From NCBI GenBank assembly GCA_029266525.1, contig JAQSWQ010000011.1, positions 1-62,242 of the forward strand: a stretch of DNA of 62,242 nucleotides, written 5' to 3'. The notes beneath the pieces were generated by a model. The model had not been told where the DNA came from. It saw only the letters and a program-made list of their open reading frames with translations, and did not search any database. The position numbers and the translations under genes were made by a program. Each line of letters starts with the position of its first letter. Positions within the stretch are counted from its first letter, which is position 1. Origin of the DNA: Microvirga sp. Lineage in GTDB: Bacteria > Pseudomonadota > Alphaproteobacteria > Rhizobiales > Beijerinckiaceae. This document shows positions 18,051-26,055 of this stretch, one piece after another.

Positions 18051-18440
18051 ATGACACGCCTCGCCCTGACACTTGCCGCGACGCTCTGCGGCCTCGCCGC
18101 CGCACAGGCCGCCTCGCCCTACCCGGTCCACCTCGAACGCCAGCGCGGGCAAACGCTCGTGATCGAGCACACCCCGGTTGCGGAACAGGTGGTGAGCAAG
18201 GCCGTGCGGGTGAAGACGGTGCGTAAGCACCGAATTCGACCCGCCAAGACGATGACCATCCGCAAGGCCTACCGCCGGAAGGCGGTGCACGTGCGGTACT
18301 CGCACGGCAGCGCGATCGCGGGCGGCTGCCGCGGCGCCGGCTATGTGCGCCGGCAGCTGCCGGGCGGCGTCATCGTGCTGCTGCATCGGGACGTATGCGA
18401 GGGAATCGCGCCGATCTCCTCGCTGCCCGGCCGCTTCTGA
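18051..18440 (+). CDS. Small secreted basic protein, function unknown
   Basis: This 129 aa protein has a clear signal peptide (MTRLALTLAATLCGLAAAQA, cut before ASPYP). The mature part is rich in Arg, Lys and Val (VVSKAVRVKTVRKHRIRPAK, RKAYRRKAVHVRYSHG) and ends with a segment holding two Cys (GGCRGAGY, DVCEGIAP) that could form a disulfide in the periplasm. I do not recognise a family. The start is the first Met of the signal peptide. Confidence 0.72.
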   Translation: MTRLALTLAATLCGLAAAQAASPYPVHLERQRGQTLVIEHTPVAEQVVSKAVRVKTVRKHRIRPAKTMTIRKAYRRKAVHVRYSHGSAIAGGCRGAGYVRRQLPGGVIVLLHRDVCEGIAPISSLPGRF

Positions 18441-18585
18441 CGGCGGCAAATCTCAAGAACCTCTCCACGAAGCGGCAAGCGGTCCTGAAGGACTGCGCCC
18501 CCCGTTGCGCATAGTCCGGGAGCCGGTCGGTCCTTTGCTTGCGCTGAGCACGCGGGCGAGGCCCTCGCTCGGGAGAGGTAACATC

Positions 18586-19362
18586 ATGGCCCGCTTTGCT
18601 TCGCTTCTCTACGGAGGAGCCGCCTATGGCGTGTTCTTCCTCACCTTCCTCTATGCGGTCGGCTTCGTCTCGAACCTCGGCGTTCCCAAGGGCATCGATG
18701 ATGGCCGCGCCGCCCCGCTTGCCCATGCCCTTATCGTCGACACGCTGCTGCTCGGTCTCTTCGCAATCCAGCACAGCGTCATGGCTCGCCCGGCCTTCAA
18801 GCGGATCTGGACGAAGATCGTGCCGTCGCAGATCGAGCGCAGCACCTTCGTGCTGTTCGCGAGCCTCGCCCTCATCCTCTTGTTCTGGCAGTGGCGGCCG
18901 ATGCCGGCGCCGATCTGGACCGTCGAGAGCCCGATTGCCGCGGGCCTGCTCCAGGCGGCGTCGCTTGCAGGCTGGGGGCTCGTGCTCGTCTCGACCTTCC
19001 TGATCAGCCATTTCGAGCTCTTCGGGCTGAAGCAGGTCGCGCTGCATTGGCTCAGGCGCCCCACCGGCGAGCCGGAGTTCAGGACGCCGTCCCTCTACCG
19101 GGTGGTCCGGCACCCGATCTATCTCGGCTTCCTCATGGCCTTTTGGGCGGCGCCGGTGATGAGCGAGGGCCATCTCCTGTTCGCCCTTGCGACGACCGGC
19201 TACATCCTGGTCGGGATTCGGCTCGAGGAGCGCGACCTCATCGCCATGTTCGGCGCTCAGTACGAGGCCTACCGGCGGCGTGTGGCGATGCTCGTCCCCG
19301 GCATCGGGCCGCGCGCCAAGCGTAGCGACCCGCCGCTGATGCCGTTCCCGGCCGAGCGCTAG
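18586..19362 (+). CDS. mddA: Methanethiol S-methyltransferase-like membrane protein (MddA/NnrU/ICMT family)
   Basis: This 258 aa protein has about five to six membrane helices and the C-terminal methyltransferase core YRVVRHPIYLGFLMAFWAAP followed by GIRLEERDLIAMFG and YEAYRRRVAMLVPG. The arrangement, with the central ISHFELFGLKQV segment, matches MddA-type enzymes that methylate methanethiol to dimethylsulfide; NnrU or other isoprenylcysteine-methyltransferase-like proteins are the alternative. GGGAGAGG lies before the ATG. It is transcribed alone and converges with the PRC-barrel gene. The gene symbol is a family-based suggestion. Confidence 0.75.
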   Translation: MARFASLLYGGAAYGVFFLTFLYAVGFVSNLGVPKGIDDGRAAPLAHALIVDTLLLGLFAIQHSVMARPAFKRIWTKIVPSQIERSTFVLFASLALILLFWQWRPMPAPIWTVESPIAAGLLQAASLAGWGLVLVSTFLISHFELFGLKQVALHWLRRPTGEPEFRTPSLYRVVRHPIYLGFLMAFWAAPVMSEGHLLFALATTGYILVGIRLEERDLIAMFGAQYEAYRRRVAMLVPGIGPRAKRSDPPLMPFPAER

Positions 19363-19382
19363 GAGCGCATGAAACGCGAGGA

Positions 19383-19406
19383 AGGGCGCTCCGCGAGGGG
19401 CGCCCT
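19383..19406. terminator. Possible shared hairpin between convergent genes
   Basis: AGGGCGC and GCGCCCT pair around a 10-base loop in the 55 bp between the convergent mddA-like and PRC-barrel genes. No clear T-run follows on either strand, so termination activity is uncertain. Confidence 0.35.
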
Positions 19407-19417
19407 GTCCGTCGAAG

Positions 19418-20065
19418 CTACTGCCGTGCTCCTCCGGTCCCGCCTTCGTAGCGGAAGGCTGGAGCGTTCTCGATCTCGGACCTCGTCAGCCGCACCATGG
19501 CCTGCACCGGGCCGCCGGAGCCTACGATCGGAACGGTCGCGCGCTCGGTCGAGCCGGTCGTCGCCGGCGCTGAGCCGGAGCCCACGTTCGCGCTCGGCGT
19601 GTCGCTCGAGGCGCGCAGGGCCTCGTTCGAGACATTCGCGCCCGGCATCCGCTCGGCCGCGTTCGGCTGCGGTGCCGGCGCATCGGCCGGGGAAAGGCTC
19701 GCGCTCCGGCCGGGCGCCCGCGTCGCGTCGCCCGTGTTCCACAGCACGGCCTCGTAGGGAAGCGCAACCTCCTTGCCGCCGATGCCGAGCACGCCGCCAG
19801 CGCCGATCACGACCGCCACCGCCTTGCCGTCGCGGTCGAGGAGCACCTCGCCGATCTTGCCGATCCCGTGGTGGTCGAGCCCGATCACCGGCGTGCCGAC
19901 GATCTTCGACAGCCGCATGGAGGTCGCCGGCATTTCGGACAGGAACTGCTGCGAGAGCTGGGGCATGCCCATCCGCTCCGGCGGCTGCTGCGGCGCCTGG
20001 GCGAGCGCAGGTCCCGCCGCCGCGATCATCGCCGACAGGGCAAAGCCCGAGAGAGATTTGGCCAT
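19418..20065 (-). CDS. Secreted PRC-barrel domain protein
   Basis: This 215 aa protein has a signal peptide (MAKSLSGFALSAMIAAAGPALA, cut near QAP). A PRC-barrel domain (about residues 45-110) shows SMRLSKIVGTPVIGLDHHGI and VLLDRDGKAVAVVIGAGG. A disordered Ser/Ala/Pro region follows, ending EIENAPAFRYEGG. Extracytoplasmic PRC-barrel proteins are common in Hyphomicrobiales and often stress-related; the ligand is unknown. It stands alone upstream of the PPK2 gene's 3' end. Confidence 0.82.
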   Translation of the reverse strand: MAKSLSGFALSAMIAAAGPALAQAPQQPPERMGMPQLSQQFLSEMPATSMRLSKIVGTPVIGLDHHGIGKIGEVLLDRDGKAVAVVIGAGGVLGIGGKEVALPYEAVLWNTGDATRAPGRSASLSPADAPAPQPNAAERMPGANVSNEALRASSDTPSANVGSGSAPATTGSTERATVPIVGSGGPVQAMVRLTRSEIENAPAFRYEGGTGGARQ

Positions 20066-20156
20066 CGTCGTCCTCCTGGCGCACCTCCGCGCCGTCGCGA
20101 GGAGTAACGACCGCGACGCCGCGGAGGTTGCGCGAGCGAGGCGCGGCGCCGGGAGC

Positions 20157-20969
20157 TCACTCGATCGCGAACGCCGCCGGATCCCAGGTCACCGTGGGGT
20201 ATTCCGGCGCCATCGCCTCGAGCGTTTCGCGCACGATCGCTCCGATTGCGGCGTTGCGCGCCCATTTGCGGTCGGCCGGGATCACGTGCCAGGGCGCCCA
20301 GGCAGTCGAGCAGCGGGCGAGCATGATCTCATAGGCCTTCTGGAACTCGTCCCAGAGCTTGCGGTCTTCGAGGTCGGCAGGGTTGAACTTCCAGCGGCTC
20401 TCGGGCTCGTCGAGACGGTCCTGCAGCCGTTTGGCCTGCTCCTCCTTGGATATGTGGAGCATGAACTTGAGGATAGTGGTGCCGTTCAGGGCCAGCATCT
20501 TCTCGAAGGCATTGATCTGTTCGTAGCGCGCCTCGATCTCGTCGGCCGGCGCGAAGCCGCGCACCCGCGCGACGAGCACGTCTTCGTAATGCGAGCGGTT
20601 GAAGATGCCGATCATGCCGCGGCGCGGGCAGGCAAGGTGCGCCCGCCACAGGAAGTCGTGCGCGAGTTCCTCCTCGCTCGGGCGGCGGAAGGCGGTCACC
20701 GAGACGCCGAGGGGGCCCGTGCGGTTGAAGACGCTGCGGATCGTGCCGTCCTTGCCGCTTGTGTCGGTGCCCTGCAGGATCACCAGGAGCGCGCGCTGGC
20801 CCTCGGCGTAGAGCCTGTCTTGCACCTCGTTGATGCGCTCGGCGTCCTTCTCGAGCCGAGCCTTCGCGGTCTCCTTGTCGCGCAAGACCGAGACATCGGC
20901 CGGATCGCGCTTCGCAAGTGCGACGCGCTTGCCCGGCGTGACGCGGAACTTGTCAGCGATGCGAGCCAT
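20157..20969 (-). CDS. ppk2: Polyphosphate kinase 2 family protein
   Basis: This 270 aa PPK2 transfers phosphate between polyphosphate and nucleotides in the cytoplasm. Walker A is LQGTDTSGKDGT, the lid and substrate region is IFNRSHYEDVLVARV, and FNPADLEDRKLWDEFQKAYE and APWHVIPADRKWARN complete the fold. The length and sequence suit a single-domain enzyme of the NMP/NDP-phosphorylating type; the class is inferred. PPK1 and PPX are encoded 15 kb away, so the cell has both synthetic and utilising enzymes. Confidence 0.93.
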   Translation of the reverse strand: MARIADKFRVTPGKRVALAKRDPADVSVLRDKETAKARLEKDAERINEVQDRLYAEGQRALLVILQGTDTSGKDGTIRSVFNRTGPLGVSVTAFRRPSEEELAHDFLWRAHLACPRRGMIGIFNRSHYEDVLVARVRGFAPADEIEARYEQINAFEKMLALNGTTILKFMLHISKEEQAKRLQDRLDEPESRWKFNPADLEDRKLWDEFQKAYEIMLARCSTAWAPWHVIPADRKWARNAAIGAIVRETLEAMAPEYPTVTWDPAAFAIE

Positions 20970-21135
20970 GGCCCGACCCGCGCGACAAGGCGCCGAGGAG
21001 TGCTGCCAGCATGGTCCCGCTTCTCCGTTCGTCCCAACAGAGCACGCCGGGCCGGAGCTTCCAACAGCCGGGAACGGCGCGCCTCGGCAAGCGTTGCCGT
21101 AACGCCGCTCAGGGTGCCCTCCTGCCAGATCGACG

Positions 21136-22221
21136 ATGGTCGCGACCGACGCCGCCCACGCTCTCCTCCAGCTGCCTTCGGTCGTGATCGACAGCTACAA
21201 TGTCGAGCTGCGCGACAAGGAGGGTTTCGTCGGCGATCGCGCCAGCAACCGCGCCTTCCGGGCGATCCTCGACGACTGGCGCGAGCGCCTCGAGCGGGTC
21301 GTCGGCGAAGATCCGCTTGGCGAGGTGCCGAGCCGCGAGTTCAGCAAGAAGAAGCTGGACAAGCTGCTGGTCGAGGGCGATCCCGAAGCTGCGGGCGTCG
21401 TGCAGAGCGCGGTCGAGGACTTCGCGCAGGAGCTCGCCGCCGTCGTGCGCCGCTTCCTGCGCCTGAAAGGCTGGCGCGACACCGAGCGCATCGTGGTCGG
21501 CGGCGGCTTCCGGGAGAGTCGCATCGGCGAGCTTGCCATCGGCCGCGCCAGCGTGCTTCTCAAGGGCGAGGGCATCGACATCAGCCTTGTGCCGATCCGG
21601 AACCATCCCGACGAGGCCGGGCTGATCGGCGCCTGCCACCTTGCCCCGGCCTGGATCTTCAAGGGGCATGACGGGCTTCTCGCGATCGACATCGGCGGCA
21701 CGAACATCCGCGCCGGCATCGTGCGCCCGAATCTGAAAAAGGCGCCGGACGTGTGGAAGGCGGAGGTGTGGAAAGCTCTGCTCTGGCGCTATCGCGACGA
21801 CGATCCGCCGCCGACCCGCGACGGCGCCGTAGACCACCTCGCCGACATGGTCGGGGATCTGATCAAGGCCGCGGAGAAGGAGGGCCTGAGCCTCGCGCCG
21901 TTCATCGGCGTCGGGTGCCCGGGGCTCATCAACGAGGACGGCTCGATCGAGCGCGGCGGGCAGAACCTGCCGGGGGACTGGGAGAGCAGCCGCTTCAACC
22001 TGCCGGAGCGCTTGCGGGACGCGATCCCCGAGATCGAGGAGCACGAGACCATGGTGGTGATGCATAACGACGCCGTCGTCCAGGGCTTGAGCGAGGCGCC
22101 CTTCATGCAGGACGTCGAGCGCTGGGGCGTGCTGACGATCGGCACCGGCCTTGGCAACGCGCGGTTCACGAACCGCGCTGCCGAGCGAGGCAAGAACGGC
22201 GAGCGGCGCAGCCCGAAGTGA
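21136..22221 (+). CDS. ROK/glucokinase-like protein with permuted motif order
   Basis: This 361 aa protein carries all core ROK sugar-kinase motifs in an unusual order. The usual C-terminal part comes first: RFLRLKGWRDTERIVVGGGF (adenosine motif, about residue 121) and EAGLIGACHLAPAW. The usual N-terminal part follows: IDIGGTNIRAGIV (phosphate motif, residues 184-196), GVGCPGLINEDG, HNDAVVQ (Asp 312 as likely base) and TIGTGLGNARFTN. The zinc motif CxCGxxGC of classical ROK proteins is missing. Several Hyphomicrobiales carry similar ROK family proteins. Substrate and activity are unknown; it may be a kinase or a sugar-binding regulator. No DNA-binding domain is visible. Confidence 0.82.
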   Translation: MVATDAAHALLQLPSVVIDSYNVELRDKEGFVGDRASNRAFRAILDDWRERLERVVGEDPLGEVPSREFSKKKLDKLLVEGDPEAAGVVQSAVEDFAQELAAVVRRFLRLKGWRDTERIVVGGGFRESRIGELAIGRASVLLKGEGIDISLVPIRNHPDEAGLIGACHLAPAWIFKGHDGLLAIDIGGTNIRAGIVRPNLKKAPDVWKAEVWKALLWRYRDDDPPPTRDGAVDHLADMVGDLIKAAEKEGLSLAPFIGVGCPGLINEDGSIERGGQNLPGDWESSRFNLPERLRDAIPEIEEHETMVVMHNDAVVQGLSEAPFMQDVERWGVLTIGTGLGNARFTNRAAERGKNGERRSPK

Positions 22222-22236
22222 GCCGCCGCGACGCGC

Positions 22237-22545
22237 CTACGATGCCTTGACCACGAACGCGCGGTTCTTCTCGGTTTCCTCGGAGAGCGCCTCGCAGCTT
22301 TTCGAGCCGGCATAGCCGGCGGCGGCGCGGAGCAGAGCCTGCGCCGCCGCATAGGCCTGGCGCTGGGTTTCGGCGACCGTCTTCGTCTCGTCGTGCGGGA
22401 CATGGACCGTAAGCTCGATTGCTTGCACGGCCGGGGCGTCGGGCGCCTTGAAGCCGAAGGACATCTCCGCCGCGATGAGCTTCGGACTCGCCGGATCCGC
22501 CTGCGCCACCTTCAAGTCGCCGAAGCGGAAGCTGTAGAACTCCAT
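22237..22545 (-). CDS. Conserved hypothetical protein
   Basis: This 102 aa protein begins MEFYSFRFGDLKVAQAD. It has strands in its first half (AIELTVHVPHDETKT) and a helical second half (AYAAAQALLRAAAGYAG) with one Cys (KSCEALSEETEK). There is no signal peptide or membrane segment. The longer open frame upstream has Arg/Pro-rich shadow composition, so I use the internal Met. It converges with the ROK gene, 15 bp apart. No family recognised. Confidence 0.65.
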   Translation of the reverse strand: MEFYSFRFGDLKVAQADPASPKLIAAEMSFGFKAPDAPAVQAIELTVHVPHDETKTVAETQRQAYAAAQALLRAAAGYAGSKSCEALSEETEKNRAFVVKAS

Positions 22546-22677
22546 GCGCGATCCTCGCGAGGCGAAGAGCCTTGCCGTCAAGCTCAACGCCGGGGCAGGG
22601 GGGCCGTTCCGGCCGGACAGATCAGCCGGCTGTCCGGACCAAGGCAGGAGCACGCGACGCCCGCGCCGGCGCAAGCC

Positions 22678-23067
22678 TCAGCAGCGCGTGACATGGGCCG
22701 CGACGCAGACCCAGCTTCCGTTGCGCCGCGCCCAGACGTCGGTGTAGCGGCCCTGGCCGGGCGCGCCGTCGGGCTTCAGGTAGCTCGTGCGCGCGTGAAT
22801 GATCGCGAAATCCCCCATGAGGCGGATCTTCACCTCCTGTGCCGCGAGATTCCTGATCGCAACCGGACGGGCGGTCTGCTCGAGGAAGGTCGCGCGGTCG
22901 ACCAGCGAGCCGTCCGGATGGCTGCACAGGAAGTCCTCGGCCAAGAGTTCCTCGAAGCGGCCGACATCCGAGTTCTGCACGCAATCGATGTAGTCGCGGT
23001 TAAGCCGCAGGAGAGCGTCGCGATCGGACTCGGCCGCGGTCTCGCTGCGCAGGGCTGTAGCGGGCAT
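22678..23067 (-). CDS. SnoaL/NTF2-like protein (DUF4440 type)
   Basis: This 129 aa protein has the NTF2-like fold: ALLRLNRDYIDCVQNSDVGR helix, FLCSHPDGSLVDRATFLEQ, then strands IRLMGDFAIIHARTSYL and TDVWARRNGSWVCVAAHVT. Such proteins include small hydrolases, isomerases and stand-alone binding domains; the substrate cannot be told. The start MPATALRSET is preferred over a long upstream frame that has shadow composition. It is divergent from the cyclase gene. Confidence 0.82.
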   Translation of the reverse strand: MPATALRSETAAESDRDALLRLNRDYIDCVQNSDVGRFEELLAEDFLCSHPDGSLVDRATFLEQTARPVAIRNLAAQEVKIRLMGDFAIIHARTSYLKPDGAPGQGRYTDVWARRNGSWVCVAAHVTRC

Positions 23068-23389
23068 CGCGCCCCTCCGTGTATGGACCCTCCGCCATTC
23101 TCGGCCCGCACGCGCAGCCGCGCAACCGGGCGGAACCTTGGGGCCGGGACGCGATATCTTCGTCGCGAAGCCGAAGGGCGGCTTCGACAGCACCCTCTCG
23201 GGAATTCCCCGTCGAGTCCTTCTTCCCACAGACGCGCCCACGGCCGCGGCCCTGCGGGCGCGGGGCGAGCAAGACGGTCCTGACACCCGTGACAGGCGCC
23301 AACCTCGGCATGTATTGCCGCCGCTCTTCTCCAGGGTCATCCTACCGCGCCCGGCCGCGAGCGCCGGGATTGCCTGGGGAGGCTCCGCC
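23068..23389. other. Intergenic region between NTF2-like and cyclase genes
   Basis: No convincing gene lies in these 322 bases. The only structure I see is a hairpin near 23163-23186 (CGAAGCCG and CGGCTTCG around a short loop) without a T-run. Promoters of the two divergent genes should be here, but no clear hexamers stand out. Confidence 0.5.
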
Positions 23390-24343
23390 ATGAACGCGTT
23401 CGTCGCCGCCATCGGAGGGTCGTTGCTGCTTGCGAACGCCGCGCTTGCTCAAGCGCCGACTTGGTCGCCGCCGCCGGAGAATCAGCGCTGCCCGTCGCGC
23501 TGGGGGCCGAACGACGAGCGCGGCTCGATGAATCGCCAGAACCCAGCCGCCGTGATGAATGCCGCGAAGCTCATCAAGACCGGGGAGGTGATCGAGCTCG
23601 GCCACGTCCTCTCCGAGAAGATGCCGTTCTTCGGCACGCGGCGCTTCGACGTGCACATCAAGCGCACTTTCATGAACCAGCCCTCCAATCGGCGCGGCTC
23701 GAACGAGGAGATCGTCATCTCCGAGATCGGCCAGGTCGGCACGCAGTTCGATGGGTTCGCGCATCAGACGCATGAGAACAGCTGGTACAACTGCTTCAAG
23801 GTCGACGAGAACTCGACGCGCGGCGGCTTCCTGAAGCTCGGCGTCCACAATGTCGGCGCGATCGTCACGCGCGGCGTGCTGATCGACGTCGCCGGCCTCA
23901 AGGGCGTCGACACGCTGCCCGACACCTATGAGATCACCGTGCAGGATCTCGAGGACGCGCTGAAGAAGCAGAACACGACGCTCCAGCCCGGCGACGCGGT
24001 GATCATCAACACCGGCTGGAACAAGCTCTGGGCGAAGGACAACGCGCGCTACGTGAAGTCCTGCCCGGGGATCGGCGTCAAGGCTGCCGAGTGGCTGATC
24101 GCCAAGGAGCCTATCCTCCTCGGCTCGGACAATTGGCCGGTCGAGGTCAGCCCGAATCCCGACCCGCAGCTCTCGCTGCCGGTGCACCAGGTCGCGCTCG
24201 TCGTGAATGGCGTGCATCTCCTCGAGAACATGAAACTCGACGAGCTCGCGCAGAAGCAGGTCTACGAGTTTGCTTTCGTGATGCAGCCCCTGAAGATCCA
24301 GGGCGGCTCCGGCTCGACGGTGGCGCCGATCGCCATCCGGTAG
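23390..24343 (+). CDS. Secreted cyclase family protein (kynurenine formamidase-like)
   Basis: This 317 aa protein has a signal peptide (MNAFVAAIGGSLLLANAALA) and a cyclase/KynB-like metal hydrolase domain. VIELGHVLSEKMPFFG is the first conserved block, VGTQFDGFAHQT replaces the usual HxGTHxDxxxH metal motif, GVLIDVAGLKGVD follows, and IINTGWNKLW and GSDNWPVEV complete the fold. Family members hydrolyse amides or lactones in the periplasm or cytoplasm; the substrate is unknown. The first His of the metal motif is Gln here, which may alter metal binding. The start is the signal-peptide Met after GGGGAGG. Confidence 0.87.
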   Translation: MNAFVAAIGGSLLLANAALAQAPTWSPPPENQRCPSRWGPNDERGSMNRQNPAAVMNAAKLIKTGEVIELGHVLSEKMPFFGTRRFDVHIKRTFMNQPSNRRGSNEEIVISEIGQVGTQFDGFAHQTHENSWYNCFKVDENSTRGGFLKLGVHNVGAIVTRGVLIDVAGLKGVDTLPDTYEITVQDLEDALKKQNTTLQPGDAVIINTGWNKLWAKDNARYVKSCPGIGVKAAEWLIAKEPILLGSDNWPVEVSPNPDPQLSLPVHQVALVVNGVHLLENMKLDELAQKQVYEFAFVMQPLKIQGGSGSTVAPIAIR

Positions 24344-24362
24344 GGGCGGAGCCGCGGCGAGG

Positions 24363-25232
24363 GTGGCGCGTTGGTTCGCAGGGCTCGCGCGCCGGATCGG
24401 GCTGATGCCGGAACCAGCCACCCTCGAGAAGCACCGCAGCCGCTATGCGGCGGATATCATGCGCGCGACAGGCGCGGAGAACGCCCGGGTCGAGAAAGCC
24501 TTCGCGAGTGTTCCCCGCGAGGATTTCCTGACGCCGCCGCCCTGGCGGATCTTCTCGCCGGGAGGCGTGATCGAGAAGAACACCTCGGACCCGGCGGACC
24601 TCTACGACGACGTCCTCGTGGTGCTGGACCGGGCGAAGGGCATCAACAACGGCCAGCCCTCGCTGCATGCCGCCTGGATCGCGGCTGTCGATCCGCGTCC
24701 TGGCGAGACCGCGGTCCATGTCGGCATCGGCGCGGGCTACTACACGGCAATTCTGGCCCGCCTCGTAGCCCCCGGCGGAGCGGTACACGGCTACGAGATC
24801 GAGGCGCGGCTCGCTGCGCTCGCCCGCCGGCATCTCGTCGACCTTTTCCATGTGACGGTTCACGCGGTCTCGGGGGTGCAGGCCGATCTGCCGCCGGCCG
24901 ATGTGATCTACGTGAACGCGGCCGCCACGGCGCCCGACACGGGCTGGCTGCAGGCGTTGAAGCCCGGCGGGCGGTTGATCTTCCCGTGGCAGTCGATGGG
25001 CGGGGGAGGGGTCACTCTGCTGGTACAGCGTTTGGAAAGCGGGTTCGCGGCCAATCCGACCATGGCCGTGGGCTTCATCCCCTGCGTCGGCGCCCAGGGG
25101 CAGCCGAGCGGTCGCTGCGGGCCGCATGACCTCATGGAGACGCGGTCGGTGTGGCTTACGGACGACCGCGCCCCGGACGCAAGCGCCACGGCGGTCTACG
25201 ACCGGGTGTGGTTCTCGTCCGAACAGGTGTGA
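24363..25232 (+). CDS. SAM-dependent methyltransferase, PIMT-like
   Basis: This 289 aa protein has an isoaspartyl-methyltransferase-like Rossmann core: VEKAFASVPREDFL, QPSLHAAWIAAVDPRPG, VHVGIGAGYYTAILARLVAPGG for SAM binding, and ALKPGGRLIFPW. The C-terminal region is longer than in PIMT and the QPSLHA segment replaces the usual SxP catalytic area, so it may act on another substrate. A GTG start is used; an ATG at 24405 (MPEPATLEKHRSRYA) is an equally plausible start. It follows the cyclase gene by 19 bp and may be co-transcribed. Confidence 0.8.
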   Translation: MARWFAGLARRIGLMPEPATLEKHRSRYAADIMRATGAENARVEKAFASVPREDFLTPPPWRIFSPGGVIEKNTSDPADLYDDVLVVLDRAKGINNGQPSLHAAWIAAVDPRPGETAVHVGIGAGYYTAILARLVAPGGAVHGYEIEARLAALARRHLVDLFHVTVHAVSGVQADLPPADVIYVNAAATAPDTGWLQALKPGGRLIFPWQSMGGGGVTLLVQRLESGFAANPTMAVGFIPCVGAQGQPSGRCGPHDLMETRSVWLTDDRAPDASATAVYDRVWFSSEQV

Positions 25233-25235
25233 GCG

Positions 25236-25469
25236 CTATCCGCGCGCCCGCACGACGATTCGCTCCTCGAGCACGGCCGGCCTGACGATCGGCCGGCAGG
25301 CGCTGGCATAGCCATGGAGGATCGTGGGGGATGAGTAGCAGCGGGCCGCGAAAGCGGCCGAGGGCGGCGGCAGCGGATCATGGGCGACGACCGGGTTAGG
25401 CGGTCGGCTGCAGGCGACCGCGGCGAGCCCCAGCCCAAGCGTCGCTGCCCACCTCAGCCACACCCTCAT
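25236..25469 (-). CDS. Small predicted lipoprotein
   Basis: This 77 aa protein begins with a short export signal, MRVWLRWAATLGLGLAAVAC, whose Cys sits at the end of a lipobox-like AAVAC. The remainder is Pro-rich at first (SRPPNPVVAHDPLPPP), has two more Cys (ARCYSSP, SACRPIVR) and ends basic. No family recognised. It converges with the methyltransferase gene, 3 bp apart. Confidence 0.62.
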   Translation of the reverse strand: MRVWLRWAATLGLGLAAVACSRPPNPVVAHDPLPPPSAAFAARCYSSPTILHGYASACRPIVRPAVLEERIVVRARG

Positions 25470-25585
25470 TCGATCCCCCGGTCGTCGCACGCTGAACCTG
25501 TCGGGAGCCTCGGCAACGATCAAGCCTCGCCGTGGCGCTCGGCGCATTCCGGGAGCGAGTGTGGCTTTTCCGCCCGGCCAACGGA

Positions 25586-25611
25586 AAAGACCCGGCCGAA
25601 GCCGGGCCTTT
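25586..25611 (-). terminator. Intrinsic terminator of the small secreted protein gene
   Basis: Read on the minus strand, GGCCCGGC-TTCG-GCCGGGT forms a GC-rich stem with a stable TTCG tetraloop followed by CTTTTCC. It lies about 20 bp past the stop codon of the 79 aa gene. Confidence 0.8.
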
Positions 25612-25631
25612 CGCGGATCCGCCGGGTGCGA

Positions 25632-25871
25632 TCAGCACTCGGTCTTGGTCTTGGTCTTGGTGTCGCCGAAGGAATCGGTCTTCTGCACGGTCTTCGATTC
25701 GCAGCCGACGCTGCCCGTGGTGACTTCCTTGTGGACCGTCACCGAGGGATCGCGCTCCTTCACGATCGTCGTGCTGCTCGGCGCGGTCTCGCGCTTCTCG
25801 ATGACCGTGGTCTGGGCATAGGCGGCGCTCGCCAGCATGGAGGCAGCGAGGATCGCGGCGATCTTCTTCAT
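25632..25871 (-). CDS. Small secreted Thr/Lys-rich protein
   Basis: This 79 aa protein has a signal peptide (MKKIAAILAASMLASAAYAQ), then a Thr/Val/Lys-rich mature part (TTVIEKRETAPSSTTIVKER) and a repetitive end, GDTKTKTKTEC, encoded by tandem hexamers. Two Cys (VGCES and the C-terminal residue) could pair. GGGAGCAAGAG precedes the ATG, and a good terminator follows. Small secreted proteins of this kind are frequent in the order, without known function. Confidence 0.77.
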   Translation of the reverse strand: MKKIAAILAASMLASAAYAQTTVIEKRETAPSSTTIVKERDPSVTVHKEVTTGSVGCESKTVQKTDSFGDTKTKTKTEC

Positions 25872-26055
25872 CTCTTGCTCCCGAGAATGTTTGCTCGTGC
25901 CCCTGCAACGCAGCTTGCGAGCGTGGCGTTCCAGCTTGGCCGTAAGCCAGCATTTCGGTTCCCGGGGCTTGAACCTTAGCCGTTGATCGGCGTTGACTGG
26001 GAGGGGATGGGAGCGGCCGGTGCCGCTAAACGATGCCGACGCCTTGGAGGCGCTC

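Noticed and set aside
17390-18052. Upstream extension of the M15-like gene through the glycine-zipper gene
   Set aside because: It would cover the whole DUF1236 gene, its ribosome site and its terminator; the ATG at 17389 gives a sensible membrane-anchored protein.
19369-21671. Overlapping Arg/Ser-rich and Arg/Pro-rich frames on the plus strand across the PRC-barrel, PPK2 and ROK region
   Set aside because: They overlap well-supported genes on both strands and have no domain, signal or ribosome site.
23163-23186. Hairpin CGAAGCCG/CGGCTTCG as a terminator
   Set aside because: No T-run on either side and it lies between divergent genes, where a terminator is not expected.
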